A DNA stretch of 64,000 nucleotides from the NCBI GenBank assembly GCA_041649015.1, contig JBAZNU010000001.1:372001-436000 (forward strand). The letters are read 5' to 3'. Shown piece after piece: positions 25,166 through 34,201 of the stretch. Source of the DNA: Ignavibacteria bacterium. GTDB taxonomy: Bacteria; Bacteroidota; Ignavibacteria; Tepidaquicellales; Tepidaquicellaceae. The position numbers and the translations under genes are program-made. Position 1 is the stretch's first letter. The number at the start of each line of letters is the position of its first letter. Below the pieces are notes generated by a model that did no database searches, was not told the origin of the DNA, and was given only the letters and a program-made list of their open reading frames with translations.

Positions 25166-26287
25166 ATGAATAAAGAATATTTGTTTACATCAGAGTCGGT
25201 ATCAGAAGGCCATCCTGATAAAGTTGCTGACCAAATTTCGGATGCAATTCTGGATGCATATCTCGAAAAAGATAAATACGCAAAAGTTGCCTGCGAGACA
25301 TTGATATCAGGAGATTTACTCGTCATATCCGGGGAATTTAAGTATAATTCAGAGGATGAGATTGACCATAAGCAAATTGCGTTCGATGTAATTAGAAAGA
25401 TTGGATATGATAAAGGTAGTTTCGGATTTGATTTTGATAAATGCGAATTTATACCATCTATTAAAGCACAATCCTCTGATATAAATATTGGAGTTGAACA
25501 GGGAAATAATACAGGTGCAGGAGACCAGGGACTTATGTTCGGATATGCGACTAATGAAACACCCGAATACATGCCGTTACCTATTTTACTGGCACATAAA
25601 TTAATGTTCAGGCAGGCAGAGCTCAGAAAAAGCGGAGAAATTGACTGGCTGGGACCCGATGCAAAAGCACAGGTGACGGTGAAGTACAGAAACGGGAAAC
25701 CTGTATCTGTTGAAAAAGTTGTTCTTTCCACACAGCATAAGAGCTATATAAGAAATTCTGAGATAAGATACACGGTTACAAAAGAAATTATTGAGAAAGT
25801 GATTCCAAAAGATCTGCTTTCAAAAGATGTTTCAGTACTTATTAATCCAACTGGATCATTTATAGAAGGCGGACCGAAAGCTGATACTGGACTTACCGGA
25901 AGAAAGATAATCGTGGATACCTACGGTGGAAGCTGTCCGCACGGCGGCGGAGCTTTTTCAGGAAAGGACGCTACAAAGGTCGACAGGTCAGCGGCTTATA
26001 TGGCAAGGTTTGCTGCAAAGAACATTGTTGCAAAAGGACTTGCTGATAAGTGCACGCTGCAGGTTGCCTATGCAATAGGTGTTACAGAGCCGATATCGAT
26101 GATGGTGAATACTCATGGAACCGGTAGGGTATCAGATGAAGAGACAGAGAAGTTTGTGAAAGAAAACTTTGATTTTACTCCTAAAGGAATAATAGAAAGG
26201 CTGGATTTACTGAGACCAATATATTTTGATACAGCTGCATACGGACATTTTGGTAGAGTCGGGTTTGAATGGGAGAAGGTTTTTTAA
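25166..26287 (+). CDS. metK: S-adenosylmethionine synthetase
   Basis: The complete 373-residue MetK makes SAM from methionine and ATP, releasing phosphate and diphosphate, in the cytoplasm. Signatures: SVSEGHPDKVADQISDAILD, the GAGDQG adenosine-binding hexapeptide (residues 117-122), DTGLTGRKIIVDTYGG, and the phosphate-binding GGGAFSGKDATKVDRSAAY. The only slight oddity is SCPHGGGAF where most have APHGGGAF. It is a housekeeping gene in a mosaic region. I see no SAM riboswitch in the 16-base gap before it. Confidence 0.97.
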   Translation: MNKEYLFTSESVSEGHPDKVADQISDAILDAYLEKDKYAKVACETLISGDLLVISGEFKYNSEDEIDHKQIAFDVIRKIGYDKGSFGFDFDKCEFIPSIKAQSSDINIGVEQGNNTGAGDQGLMFGYATNETPEYMPLPILLAHKLMFRQAELRKSGEIDWLGPDAKAQVTVKYRNGKPVSVEKVVLSTQHKSYIRNSEIRYTVTKEIIEKVIPKDLLSKDVSVLINPTGSFIEGGPKADTGLTGRKIIVDTYGGSCPHGGGAFSGKDATKVDRSAAYMARFAAKNIVAKGLADKCTLQVAYAIGVTEPISMMVNTHGTGRVSDEETEKFVKENFDFTPKGIIERLDLLRPIYFDTAAYGHFGRVGFEWEKVF

Positions 26288-26352
26288 TAAATATAAATCA
26301 GAAGTAATCAGTATTTATAAATTAAATGGAAAGGGGTTTATAAATGGTAAAT

Positions 26353-27516
26353 CTTAGTACACGACAAAAATAAGGTGAAACAAAAAAGATAGCTCCTGAT
26401 GTTAAGTTATTAATTTGACAATAAATTAAATAACAAAAGGAGCTAAGAATGAGTTACAATTATAATCAATTATTAAATATATTTCAATTTCATTTCAACT
26501 GGAATTTAGCAAGGGTTTCTTTCCTGACAACTTTCGTGATAAGTTTTTTGCAGTGCTCGACAGTAAATTTACGTAGAGTAGCCCTTCGAATGAAGTCACA
26601 GAATGTTGACTCAAATTACAGGAGGATACAGAATTTCTTTCAGAAATATGGTTTAAGACAAAAAGAGTATTCAATATTTTTGAGATCCCTGTTACCAAAG
26701 GATGCTAAATATTGGTTAGCAATAGACAGAACAAACTGGAAGTTCGGAAAGACAAACATCAATATTTTAATGATAGTAGTCATATACAAAGAAATCGCCT
26801 TTCCATTATGCTGGGAAGCACTGGAAAAGTTTGGAAACTCAAGCTCAACCGAAAGAATAGCTTTACTTGAAAAAGCAGTAAAGATATTGGGAAAAGACTC
26901 AATAAAAGGAATATTAGGAGATAGAGAGTTCATAGGTGTAAAATGGTTTAGGTATTTAATGAAAGAGGAAATTGGTTTTCACATCAGAGTGAAATCAAAC
27001 ATAAAAGTTGGTAGTAAAACTAAAGAAAGCAGAAAAGAAATAAAGGATTTATTAAAATATTTCAAAGTTAATATTCCCAAAGAATTACCGAATAAACATG
27101 ATGTTTTCGGATATAGATTGCACGTATCAGGAATGAAAACCAAAGATGACTATTGCATAGTAATAAGCAATAAAGACAATACGGAAGCTCTTAAAATCTA
27201 CCGACAAAGATGGTCAATCGAGAATATGTTTGGCGCATTCAAGACCCGGGGATTTAATTTTGAAGACACACATCTGCATCATTTATACAAGATCGAGAAA
27301 TTAATATTTCTAATAAGCATAGCTTATGTCTGGTCAATATTCACCTCATTATGGCTGGATTCGAAAGTAAAGATAAGAGTCAATAAATATGGTAGAAAAA
27401 CAATTAGTTATTTCAGGAGAGGTTTAGATTATTTGATTAATATGCTACACCAAATACTTTCGGGAAAAATGCATAATGAATATATTGAAGTCATTAAATT
27501 ATTGTCGTGTACTTAG
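26353..27516 (+). mobile_element. Complete IS4-family insertion sequence, 1164 bp, 9-bp target duplication
   Basis: Left end CTTAGTACACGACAAAAAT and right end (complement) CTAAGTACACGACAATAAT form near-perfect terminal inverted repeats. Both ends are flanked by the direct repeat ATGGTAAAT (26344-26352 and 27517-27525), a 9-bp target-site duplication. The single gene inside is intact, so the element may be active and was probably inserted recently. It landed in the first codons of the gene now starting at 27517. Confidence 0.95.
26449..27516 (+). CDS. IS4-family DDE transposase
   Basis: The 355-residue transposase has LAIDRTNWKFG (Asp93), GILGDREFIG (Asp158) and the IS4 signature YRQRWSIENMFGAFK, fitting Y-(2)-R-(3)-E-(6)-K with Glu258. 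It cuts at the inverted repeats and inserts the element elsewhere. The start ATG follows AAAGGAGCTAAGA, a strong ribosome-binding site. The stop TAG forms the last three bases of the right inverted repeat, and the next gene's ATG follows immediately. Confidence 0.95.
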   Translation: MSYNYNQLLNIFQFHFNWNLARVSFLTTFVISFLQCSTVNLRRVALRMKSQNVDSNYRRIQNFFQKYGLRQKEYSIFLRSLLPKDAKYWLAIDRTNWKFGKTNINILMIVVIYKEIAFPLCWEALEKFGNSSSTERIALLEKAVKILGKDSIKGILGDREFIGVKWFRYLMKEEIGFHIRVKSNIKVGSKTKESRKEIKDLLKYFKVNIPKELPNKHDVFGYRLHVSGMKTKDDYCIVISNKDNTEALKIYRQRWSIENMFGAFKTRGFNFEDTHLHHLYKIEKLIFLISIAYVWSIFTSLWLDSKVKIRVNKYGRKTISYFRRGLDYLINMLHQILSGKMHNEYIEVIKLLSCT

Positions 27517-27894
27517 ATGGTAAATGGATTAGTAATAGTAACAGCTGTTATGCTTATTGTTTCGAAATTTCTGGATTGTTATACTACGGATGTGAAAGCC
27601 TCAAAGACGGCTGACAAAGCAGGATATGAGGTAAACCCACTAACAAGGTGTCTGATGATAAAATTAGGGTTTAGAAATGTGATATGGTGGGGATTTGTTT
27701 TGATATCTATATTTGTATCTTTAATTGCATATGAGGTAATGACTGAAAACAACATTTACTATTCAATTGGATATATATCACTTGGTTTTACAATTTCTCT
27801 GGCTCAGTTTGATGTTGCCGGGCACAATTATTATAACACACAATCTTTCTTCACCAGAACTCTCTGGAAAATCTACAGCATCTTCAACAAATAA
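27517..27894 (+). CDS. Small integral membrane protein, 5' leader displaced by IS insertion
   Basis: The 125-residue protein has three or four hydrophobic segments (GLVIVTAVMLIVSKFLD, VIWWGFVLISIFVSLIA, YSIGYISLGFTISLAQF). I do not recognise the family; PL-type DUF5658-like small membrane proteins are the closest in outline. Its ATG is part of the IS target duplication. The ancestral leader (AAGGGG, 7 bases, ATGGTAAAT) is left upstream of the element. The frame is intact, but it now lacks its own ribosome-binding site and could be expressed only by coupling to the transposase. Confidence 0.7.
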   Translation: MVNGLVIVTAVMLIVSKFLDCYTTDVKASKTADKAGYEVNPLTRCLMIKLGFRNVIWWGFVLISIFVSLIAYEVMTENNIYYSIGYISLGFTISLAQFDVAGHNYYNTQSFFTRTLWKIYSIFNK

Positions 27895-27930
27895 CACAAC
27901 CTAAATAATTAACAGTTAATAATTAAAAGG

Positions 27931-27968
27931 CAGGGACACAGATTGTCCCTGCGAGGGGCATATATTTG
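27931..27968 (+). promoter_or_regulatory. Palindrome plus TATATTTG promoter of the BACON-lipoprotein operon
   Basis: A perfect palindrome, CAGGGACA, spacer CAGAT, TGTCCCTG (27931-27951). Counting from the inner hexamer TGTCCC, exactly 11 bases separate it from TATATTTG at 27961. The gene starts 26 bases later. Best-preserved copy of the module. Confidence 0.75.
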
Positions 27969-27993
27969 CTAATATGAAGTAACATTAATTAGA

Positions 27994-29787
27994 ATGAGAG
28001 TTACGGGAATAATAAAGACAGGAAAACTGATAATAGTTCTTTTAGTGCTTTGTTTGTTTGGACTTTCTTGTAAGGAAGCTCCAACAGAAGCAGAGGAGCT
28101 TATTTCGGGAATAACGGGAAAGATTACTGCTGCAAGCACAGGCAATAATGTTGTTGGTGCATCGGTATATACTGTTCCGTCTTCAAAGAGTACAACAGCG
28201 GATAATAACGGATATTACGAACTGAAAGAAATTAATCCTGGTACATATACAGTCACAGCTGCTAAGTCAGGATTTAATACTGCCTCTGTAAATATAGTTG
28301 TAGAGGAAGGAAAAATTAGCAGGGGTGACATTCAATTGGTTGAGGAAGGACCTGAATTGTCGGTTCAGCCGATGACGATTGATTTCGGAACGACACAGAT
28401 AAATGCAACGATAACCGTTTCAAACAGCGGGGTTGGAACGCTTAACTTTACGGCATCAAAGAATGCAGGATGGCTGAGCATTAGTCCAGCAGCGGGAGCG
28501 GTTACAAACACACCGGTTACTATTAATCTAACGGCAGACAGGAGCAAGGTAGGGTTTGGAAATTATTCTGACGTGATACAGATAAATTCCAACGGAGGAA
28601 ACAAGCAGGTTAATGTTATGATGGTAAAGCAGGATCCGAATGCTCCTTACCTGAATGTATCACAAAATCAATTAAATTTCGGAGCTTCGCAAAGCAGTTT
28701 AACATTTGATGTTTCAAACGGAGGTGCTGGGAATCTGAACTGGTCAATAACTAAAGACCAGAGCTGGATTACTGTTAATCCCCTTTCCGGAACGAATACA
28801 GCGTCAGTGACAGTAAGCGTAAGCAGAAACGGTTTACCGAACGGACAGAATTTTACTGGGAATGTAACCATATTATCTAATGGAGGAACAAAGGTAATAC
28901 CTGTAACCATGTCAACAGGACTTCCTTTTACAGGAACATGGAGCACAATGACTCCTTATCTTGCAGGAATCAATCCGGAATCAAATTCAATACTTGCCGT
29001 AGAAAACTCAAACAACATCTGGGCAGCGGGTGACAAGATATGGTATTACAACGGAAGTACATGGACAGAGCAGACAAAACCGGACGGAGTAGGAACGATT
29101 AATTCTATATCATTTAATTCGGCAACGGAAGGGTGGGCTGTATCATATAACGGAGTAATAAAATACAACGGAAGCGGATGGACAAAGGTGACAACGGTAC
29201 CTTCAATATGGACTTACAACTATGTGATTGTTTTAAGGCAGAATGTGATATTCCTGTTTTCGTACACATACGTCCTGAAATCATTTGACGGAGGAACAAC
29301 ATGGCAGACTGAAAATCTTAACTTTATAGGTCTCGACGGCGTGAGAATGGCAGATAAAACTTCAAACGGGAATGTGCTTTTTGTAAGCTTTGCACAGGGC
29401 ACGATTGCAAAGTATGACGGAATAAGCTGGAATACGCTTTACGATGCGCATTATGTCGGGAACGGACTGCCATATATGCGATACTCTCTTTCTGCAGTTA
29501 ATCCAACAAATGTCTGGTTATCAACACAATTTTACGGAATTGAGAAATATAACGGAACGGCATTTCAGTCCGAGCTGACTTTTTCAGGATATACAGAACT
29601 ATACACAATAAGCATGGTATCTGAGACAAACGGATGGGCTGGAGGCTCGAAGCTATACCAGTACAACGGAAGCGGATGGACGGCAAAGACAGGAATATTG
29701 AGTGCGGCTGTTATTTCGCTGAAAATGATTTCAGAGAACGAAGGATATGCAATAACCGAAAGCGGAACAGTTTTAAAATATAATTAA
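27994..29787 (+). CDS. Lipoprotein with carboxypeptidase-regulatory and BACON-like domains
   Basis: The protein starts with a lipoprotein signal (LVLCLFGLSC). Domains in order: a carboxypeptidase-regulatory-like beta domain (ITGKITAASTGNNVVGASV, then GYYELKEINPGTYTVTAAK); two BACON-type beta sandwiches of about 90 residues (LSVQPMTIDFGTT...ASKNAGWLSISPAAG and LNVSQNQLNFGAS...KDQSWITVNPLSG); and a C-terminal region with repeated W-YNGS-W motifs like a beta-propeller. It would be surface or periplasmic, lipid-anchored. BACON domains are often linked to glycan or adhesion roles, but the ligand is unknown. It heads an operon with two lipoprotein/secreted genes. Confidence 0.8.
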   Translation: MRVTGIIKTGKLIIVLLVLCLFGLSCKEAPTEAEELISGITGKITAASTGNNVVGASVYTVPSSKSTTADNNGYYELKEINPGTYTVTAAKSGFNTASVNIVVEEGKISRGDIQLVEEGPELSVQPMTIDFGTTQINATITVSNSGVGTLNFTASKNAGWLSISPAAGAVTNTPVTINLTADRSKVGFGNYSDVIQINSNGGNKQVNVMMVKQDPNAPYLNVSQNQLNFGASQSSLTFDVSNGGAGNLNWSITKDQSWITVNPLSGTNTASVTVSVSRNGLPNGQNFTGNVTILSNGGTKVIPVTMSTGLPFTGTWSTMTPYLAGINPESNSILAVENSNNIWAAGDKIWYYNGSTWTEQTKPDGVGTINSISFNSATEGWAVSYNGVIKYNGSGWTKVTTVPSIWTYNYVIVLRQNVIFLFSYTYVLKSFDGGTTWQTENLNFIGLDGVRMADKTSNGNVLFVSFAQGTIAKYDGISWNTLYDAHYVGNGLPYMRYSLSAVNPTNVWLSTQFYGIEKYNGTAFQSELTFSGYTELYTISMVSETNGWAGGSKLYQYNGSGWTAKTGILSAAVISLKMISENEGYAITESGTVLKYN

Positions 29788-29815
29788 CATTTTATAAACA
29801 TAAAATTATAGAATC

Positions 29816-30409
29816 ATGAAAAACACATTTAAATTATTAACTGTAATCATAGCAGCGGCGGTAATTTACTCATGCAGCGGTAGCGTTGGAGAGGAAAACA
29901 GGGTTGAAAGCAGCGGTTCAAGACCTGACTGGATTTACAAACCGACCACAAAGGATAACCAGTACGTTTTAGTAACGGGTGAAATGACGAAAGCAAAGGA
30001 CAGGGCTTTCGGCATGAATCAGGCATATGCAGACGGGATGAGAAAACTGCTTAATATGATGATTAATGATGTAAAGACACAATCTTCGCAGGTATTAAGA
30101 GGTTCGAACGTAGAGGAAGGCGATGTGGAGAAATACAGCGAGTTTGCGGTAGCTTGGATTTCGCAGACATACACGGTTGCTAATGTTGAAAATCCGGAAA
30201 CTTACTGGGAGAAGGTAAAAGTTGATACTCCTTACGGGGAAACGTATTACTATGACTGTTATTCAAGGGTTAGGATTACAAGGGGTGATTTTAATAAATC
30301 GCTAACTGGTGCTTTTGAGAGCATGAAGAAAAGAGCACGTGACGACAACAAGAAGACAGTTGAGGATGTTGCGGAGAAACTAATTGAAGACCTGAATAAC
30401 GGAAAATGA
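29816..30409 (+). CDS. LPP20-like lipoprotein
   Basis: The 197-residue protein has a lipoprotein signal (VIIAAAVIYSCSG). The core RPDWIYKPTTKDNQYVLVTG, A-x(2)-A-x2-G-x(2)-KLLN and YYDCYSRVRI resembles the LPP20/FlgT-N type domain, which binds or packs around envelope structures. It overlaps the next gene by 4 bases, and that gene carries the same domain, so the two proteins probably work together. Family call by pattern only. Confidence 0.6.
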   Translation: MKNTFKLLTVIIAAAVIYSCSGSVGEENRVESSGSRPDWIYKPTTKDNQYVLVTGEMTKAKDRAFGMNQAYADGMRKLLNMMINDVKTQSSQVLRGSNVEEGDVEKYSEFAVAWISQTYTVANVENPETYWEKVKVDTPYGETYYYDCYSRVRITRGDFNKSLTGAFESMKKRARDDNKKTVEDVAEKLIEDLNNGK

Positions 30410-31203
30410 AGATTGCATTAACAGTCTTAGTATTGATGTTCAGCTTAGAGCTTGCAGGGCAGGTTCCCGAATGGATTGGGAAAACCCCAAAGGGATATAT
30501 ACATGATTACTATACAGGAAAAGGTGTTAGCAAAACATCGAGAGCTGAATCAGTATCTCTTGCGAATGAAGACGCTGTTGTATCAATAGTAAAAACCGGA
30601 AAGATAACAGCCGATTTTACCGAGCATGACAGCACGGGTTATGAGCAGAGAGGATTTGATGCAGATGCAGAAATGAACATAATACTGAAGACTGTCAGAG
30701 AGGTAAACATTACAGGCGAATCGAAGACAATAAAAGGACTGAAGCTTGTAGAGACATATTCAGAATACAATCAGGGATATTATGAATCATGGGTTTTAGT
30801 ATCCGTTCCCAAAACAAACCCTCTGGACATGCCCTCGCCTATAACTAACATGATAAAATCAGCCGTGATACCGGGATGGGGGCAGTTCAGCAGGGGGAGC
30901 AAGATAAAGGGAGCAGCGTTTTTGACTTTGACAGCAGGTTCGCTTATATCGGGGTTTGTGATGAATGAGCTGAGCAACAATGCCTCGAAGGATGCGCAAA
31001 GTTCGAGAACACAGCAAAGAAGGGATTTCTACAATGAGCAGGCGAGGGCATATAATACATTCAGCGTGATTTCATTTATTGCTGCCGTGGGGTTTTATGT
31101 ATGGAATATAGCTGATGCGATTGCGATAAAGGAGGTGGTGGTGTATGCGGGGGTGGAGGAAATTTCAAATAATATATGTTTAAAAATTCAAATTAATTTG
31201 TAG
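30406..31203 (+). CDS. Secreted LPP20-like plus DUF5683 membrane protein
   Basis: A signal peptide (ALTVLVLMFSLELAGQ) is followed by an LPP20-like segment (VPEWIGKTPKGYIHDYYTGK). The C-terminal DUF5683 region has IKSAVIPGWGQFSRGSKIKG, two membrane stretches (FLTLTAGSLISGFVM and VISFIAAVGFYVWNIADAI) and a polar tail. The DUF5683 'PGWGQ' motif is common in Bacteroidota envelope proteins of unknown role. It overlaps the preceding gene by 4 bases. A degraded copy of its 3' end is found at 32347-32486. Confidence 0.75.
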   Translation: MKIALTVLVLMFSLELAGQVPEWIGKTPKGYIHDYYTGKGVSKTSRAESVSLANEDAVVSIVKTGKITADFTEHDSTGYEQRGFDADAEMNIILKTVREVNITGESKTIKGLKLVETYSEYNQGYYESWVLVSVPKTNPLDMPSPITNMIKSAVIPGWGQFSRGSKIKGAAFLTLTAGSLISGFVMNELSNNASKDAQSSRTQQRRDFYNEQARAYNTFSVISFIAAVGFYVWNIADAIAIKEVVVYAGVEEISNNICLKIQINL

Positions 31204-31387
31204 GTCTGATGAGTTTAGATCAGAAAAAGTTTGTAATGAGGGAATATTTTTTCCGAATATGTGAAGAGTTGTAGTATATTATTAATGAGTATTGAATCAG
31301 ACTGATATGAAAAACTGAAGTCGGGAGCATTTTGATTTATTGGAAAACGCTGAAATGGTAATAAATAATAATTTAAATAATAATATA

Positions 31388-31462
31388 ATGAAGGACAACA
31401 CACTCTATTTTGTGTTAATATCGATAGTGGTTTTATTTATTATCGTTATTAACTTATTATAA
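31388..31462 (+). CDS. Possible 24-residue hydrophobic peptide
   Basis: ATG at 31388 encodes MKDNTLYFVLISIVVLFIIV, then INLL and stop: one membrane span after a short polar start. There is an in-frame ATG 33 bases earlier and no clear Shine-Dalgarno. It lies in a 310-base gap where nothing else is coded. It may be a small membrane peptide or chance. Confidence 0.25.
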   Translation: MKDNTLYFVLISIVVLFIIVINLL

Positions 31463-31516
31463 ATAAGTAAAGATAAAATCATACCGGAGATTTTGGTAAG
31501 ATTTAACTATTAAAAT

Positions 31517-32323
31517 TTGTTAAAGACAAAGAACGAAATAGCTTTATTGGTTTCTGCAGCCGTAATTATATCTATTGCAGTGTGGGTAATCTATACACCA
31601 CAGAAAAGAAAAGACCCTGTTCAGGAACACAAGATGACAGTGATTGATACAACAAAGAATAAAACAAGAAACATAGATTCGATTGATTATGAAGATGAGG
31701 TAGATAGAAATCGGGCAAGAAAGGTCACAACCAAGATATACACAATTGATGACTTTTCAGTATGTTACTACGGGAAAGTCACAGTATTTGATGCCGGTGA
31801 ATTTTACGCGCCGGGAAAGGCTGAGATATACAGAAAGAAAAACGATAGAAAACTTATATGTATCAAATCCAGCACTATAACCGCGGGACTATTTAGCAGC
31901 AAACCGAATTCGAATAATAAGATAAAGTACGGTGAGCAAGATGTTATAGTTTGTGAGGATTTCAATTTTGACGGGATAAAAGATTTTGCTTTTCTGGATG
32001 GAGATTACAACAAATACTGTACTCCCTCATACACAGTGTACCTGACGTTAAACCGCAAGATAGTTTACAGCAAAAAGTTAACAAACCTAGTCAGACAGAA
32101 TTTGGGAATGTTCGACGTTGACAGGGAAAGGAAAATATTATCCGTTTATAATAAAAGCGGATACTGCTATAATGAATACAAAGAGTATAAGGTAATTAAT
32201 AATTCTCCTGTGATTGTTTTTATACAAGAAGAGGAAACTAAAGACAATTACTTTTTTAAGACAACGAAAAGATTATTAAATAACGGAAAGTGGAGTAAAA
32301 AGACAACAAAGGAAAAGGCGTAA
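31517..32323 (+). CDS. XAC2610-like protein, copy 1
   Basis: The 268-residue protein begins at TTG (LKTKNEIALLVSAAVIISIA, one N-terminal membrane segment) and is otherwise predicted extracytoplasmic. The centre reads VCEDFNFDGIKDFAFLDGDY, a calcium-loop-like D-x-N-x-D-G motif; the layout matches proteins annotated as XAC2610-related. XAC2610 itself is a periplasmic immunity protein against a type IV-secreted lysozyme-like effector in Xanthomonas. The paralogue at 37699 shares the TTG start and most of the sequence, which supports this start. Function here is inferred only by similarity of motif. Confidence 0.65.
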   Translation: MLKTKNEIALLVSAAVIISIAVWVIYTPQKRKDPVQEHKMTVIDTTKNKTRNIDSIDYEDEVDRNRARKVTTKIYTIDDFSVCYYGKVTVFDAGEFYAPGKAEIYRKKNDRKLICIKSSTITAGLFSSKPNSNNKIKYGEQDVIVCEDFNFDGIKDFAFLDGDYNKYCTPSYTVYLTLNRKIVYSKKLTNLVRQNLGMFDVDRERKILSVYNKSGYCYNEYKEYKVINNSPVIVFIQEEETKDNYFFKTTKRLLNNGKWSKKTTKEKA

Positions 32324-32346
32324 AAGGATTATAAGAATAAGCGGGT

Positions 32347-32486
32347 GAGGATATTCCATACGCCCATTGTGATTTCATTTATTGTGTTAGTGGTATATTA
32401 AGTATTAAACGACGTTGATGCGATAGCGATAAAGGAGGAGGGGGTTCATGCTATGGTGTCAATTTCAGAAACTATTATATATTTTA
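32347..32486 (+). pseudogene. Degraded copy of the 3' end of the DUF5683 gene
   Basis: The sequence follows 31048-31190 with many changes: shared blocks GTGATTTCATTTATTG, GTTGATGCGAT versus GCTGATGCGAT, GCGATAAAGGAGG and AATTTCA. Frames are broken. It indicates an old tandem duplication that also created one of the XAC2610-like copies, or rearrangement between them. The remaining gap to 32738 holds no gene. Confidence 0.6.
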
Positions 32487-32738
32487 GACGGTCATAATCT
32501 TTTAAGATTAATTAAAGGATTATCTTTTCTATTATTATTAACTATTTTTAATAAATTGAGTGTATATCATCTTTTTCTTGCTTTAATGAAATGTAACAAA
32601 TTATTTGTGATTTTTTGTATATTTTAAGATTACCGATTTTATCACTATTAATTAATTAGCATACAATCAGTATAAACATTTGTTTAGAACATTAATAAAA
32701 TAATTGAAGGAAGTTTATAATAATTAAACCCAACTTAT

Positions 32739-33512
32739 ATGACGAATCGAAAGATTTTCGAAAAAGCACAAAACTATTTGCTTTCTTTTAATAAAATTAC
32801 ACCTGACATATTACAAAGGCAATGCGAGTTTCCCGGAACTACCAAGTCTATCCCCGAATTATATAAAAAATTGCTTGAACATGCCAGTAACAGAAGAGGA
32901 ATGCCCAACTCAATTGGAGACATTGATAAATTAAAAAACATTCTTTTTGAATTTAATCCAGAAAAAGTTTTTAAAGAGTATAATCATTGGGAAAAATTAT
33001 TTGATAAAATTAAAAGAGAGCTCAAGCCAACAAGTAGAATGCAAATAGACAATAAACATAATTACTGGGTTATTTATTGTAAATCGGTTTTATCAGTAGC
33101 AAATTATTTAAACAAATATTCTACTATTAAATCGTTCAATAGTTACGTGAACGAATTTATTTCTTCAAATAATATTGATATAAGGATGTCTTTACCGTTG
33201 TTAATGAAAGAGGAACTGTTTGGTTTTCAATTTGCTTTAGCTTGCGATTTTGTTAAAGAAAACATTTCCCCTGAATTTATAAAGCCCGACGTTCACATAA
33301 AAGATATATTTAAAGGATTACAATTATCTAATGAAAACGCTAATGACTTTGAAGTTTTTAGAGATGTAATAAAATTTGCAAAATCAATTGATGAACTTCC
33401 TTATAAAGTTGATAAAGTGTTTTGGTTAATAGGTAGTGGAAAATTTTATATCGATAACATCAAAATATCAACCGATAAATTTACTTTTATTAAAATGTGC
33501 TTGAATTCATAA
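32739..33512 (+). CDS. HhH-GPD/DNA-glycosylase-like protein, paired with an HNH nuclease gene
   Basis: The 257-residue, mostly helical protein has MSLPLLMKEELFGFQFALACDFVKE followed by IKPDVHIKDIFKGL. This matches the end of an HhH-GPD-type fold (helix-hairpin-helix, then the catalytic-Asp segment KPDxHxxxxF), as in base-excision glycosylase relatives found in restriction and defence loci. The conclusion PYKVDKVFWLIGSGKFY is also typical of that group. I infer DNA binding with possible base recognition. The next gene, 38 bases downstream, encodes an HNH nuclease, so a two-gene DNA-targeting module is likely. Confidence 0.55.
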   Translation: MTNRKIFEKAQNYLLSFNKITPDILQRQCEFPGTTKSIPELYKKLLEHASNRRGMPNSIGDIDKLKNILFEFNPEKVFKEYNHWEKLFDKIKRELKPTSRMQIDNKHNYWVIYCKSVLSVANYLNKYSTIKSFNSYVNEFISSNNIDIRMSLPLLMKEELFGFQFALACDFVKENISPEFIKPDVHIKDIFKGLQLSNENANDFEVFRDVIKFAKSIDELPYKVDKVFWLIGSGKFYIDNIKISTDKFTFIKMCLNS

Positions 33513-33550
33513 AATAACCTTATTTAGAGAATTGCAAATTATAAAATATT

Positions 33551-34183
33551 ATGGAAAAAATATTAGATTTAAAATATAATGACAAATACGACCAAAAAAA
33601 ACTTGAGAGTTTTAATGCAAGGCTTGAATTATATTTGTTTAATTTAGCAAATGGGCCAAACGTGAAAAACATTAATTTTGATGAAGATTACTTTATAAAT
33701 ATGGAAACAAAAGAAGAATACATAAAGACAAACTTAGTTGTAAAATGTCAAGAATATGGTTTTTCATTTTCTAACAATTCATTAAAAAACATAAAAATAG
33801 ATTCCATGATTGGGAATTGGTGTGAAGTTAATGAAGAAAAAATTGAAAATCTTTACAAAGACTACGAGGTAAAATATAAAGAAACATTATTTCCTAAAGA
33901 CAAATTTGGAGAACTGCTAAAGCAAAATGAATGTGAATATTGTAAAATCAGTTTAGATGAAATAAAAAAACTGTTCGAAAAAGAAAAAATATATGGAAAA
34001 AGGTATACAAGGGGAAAGAGTCTTGAACTTGATAGAAAAATACCTAATTGGGAATACTCCAAAGATAATACAGTTGCTTGTTGTTATTGGTGTAATAATG
34101 CAAAAACGGATGAATTTTTTGGTGATGAATTTAAGAGTATAGGATTAGCTATTGGAACTATGTTAAAAAATAGATTGAAATAG
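33551..34183 (+). CDS. HNH endonuclease
   Basis: The 210-residue protein carries a C-terminal HNH domain: CEYC (Cys128, Cys131), LELDRKIPN (Asp161 where many have DH), DNTVACCYWCNNAKTDEF (Cys178, Cys181 and the conserved Asn). The four cysteines should form a zinc knuckle. The N-terminal 110 residues are charged, helical and unrecognised. HNH enzymes of this form cut DNA in restriction and homing systems. The pairing with the HhH-GPD-like gene upstream suggests joint action. The canonical His before the P-N strand is not obvious, so catalytic competence is uncertain. Confidence 0.75.
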   Translation: MEKILDLKYNDKYDQKKLESFNARLELYLFNLANGPNVKNINFDEDYFINMETKEEYIKTNLVVKCQEYGFSFSNNSLKNIKIDSMIGNWCEVNEEKIENLYKDYEVKYKETLFPKDKFGELLKQNECEYCKISLDEIKKLFEKEKIYGKRYTRGKSLELDRKIPNWEYSKDNTVACCYWCNNAKTDEFFGDEFKSIGLAIGTMLKNRLK

Positions 34184-34201
34184 CAAAAAGATATGTTGAT
34201 T

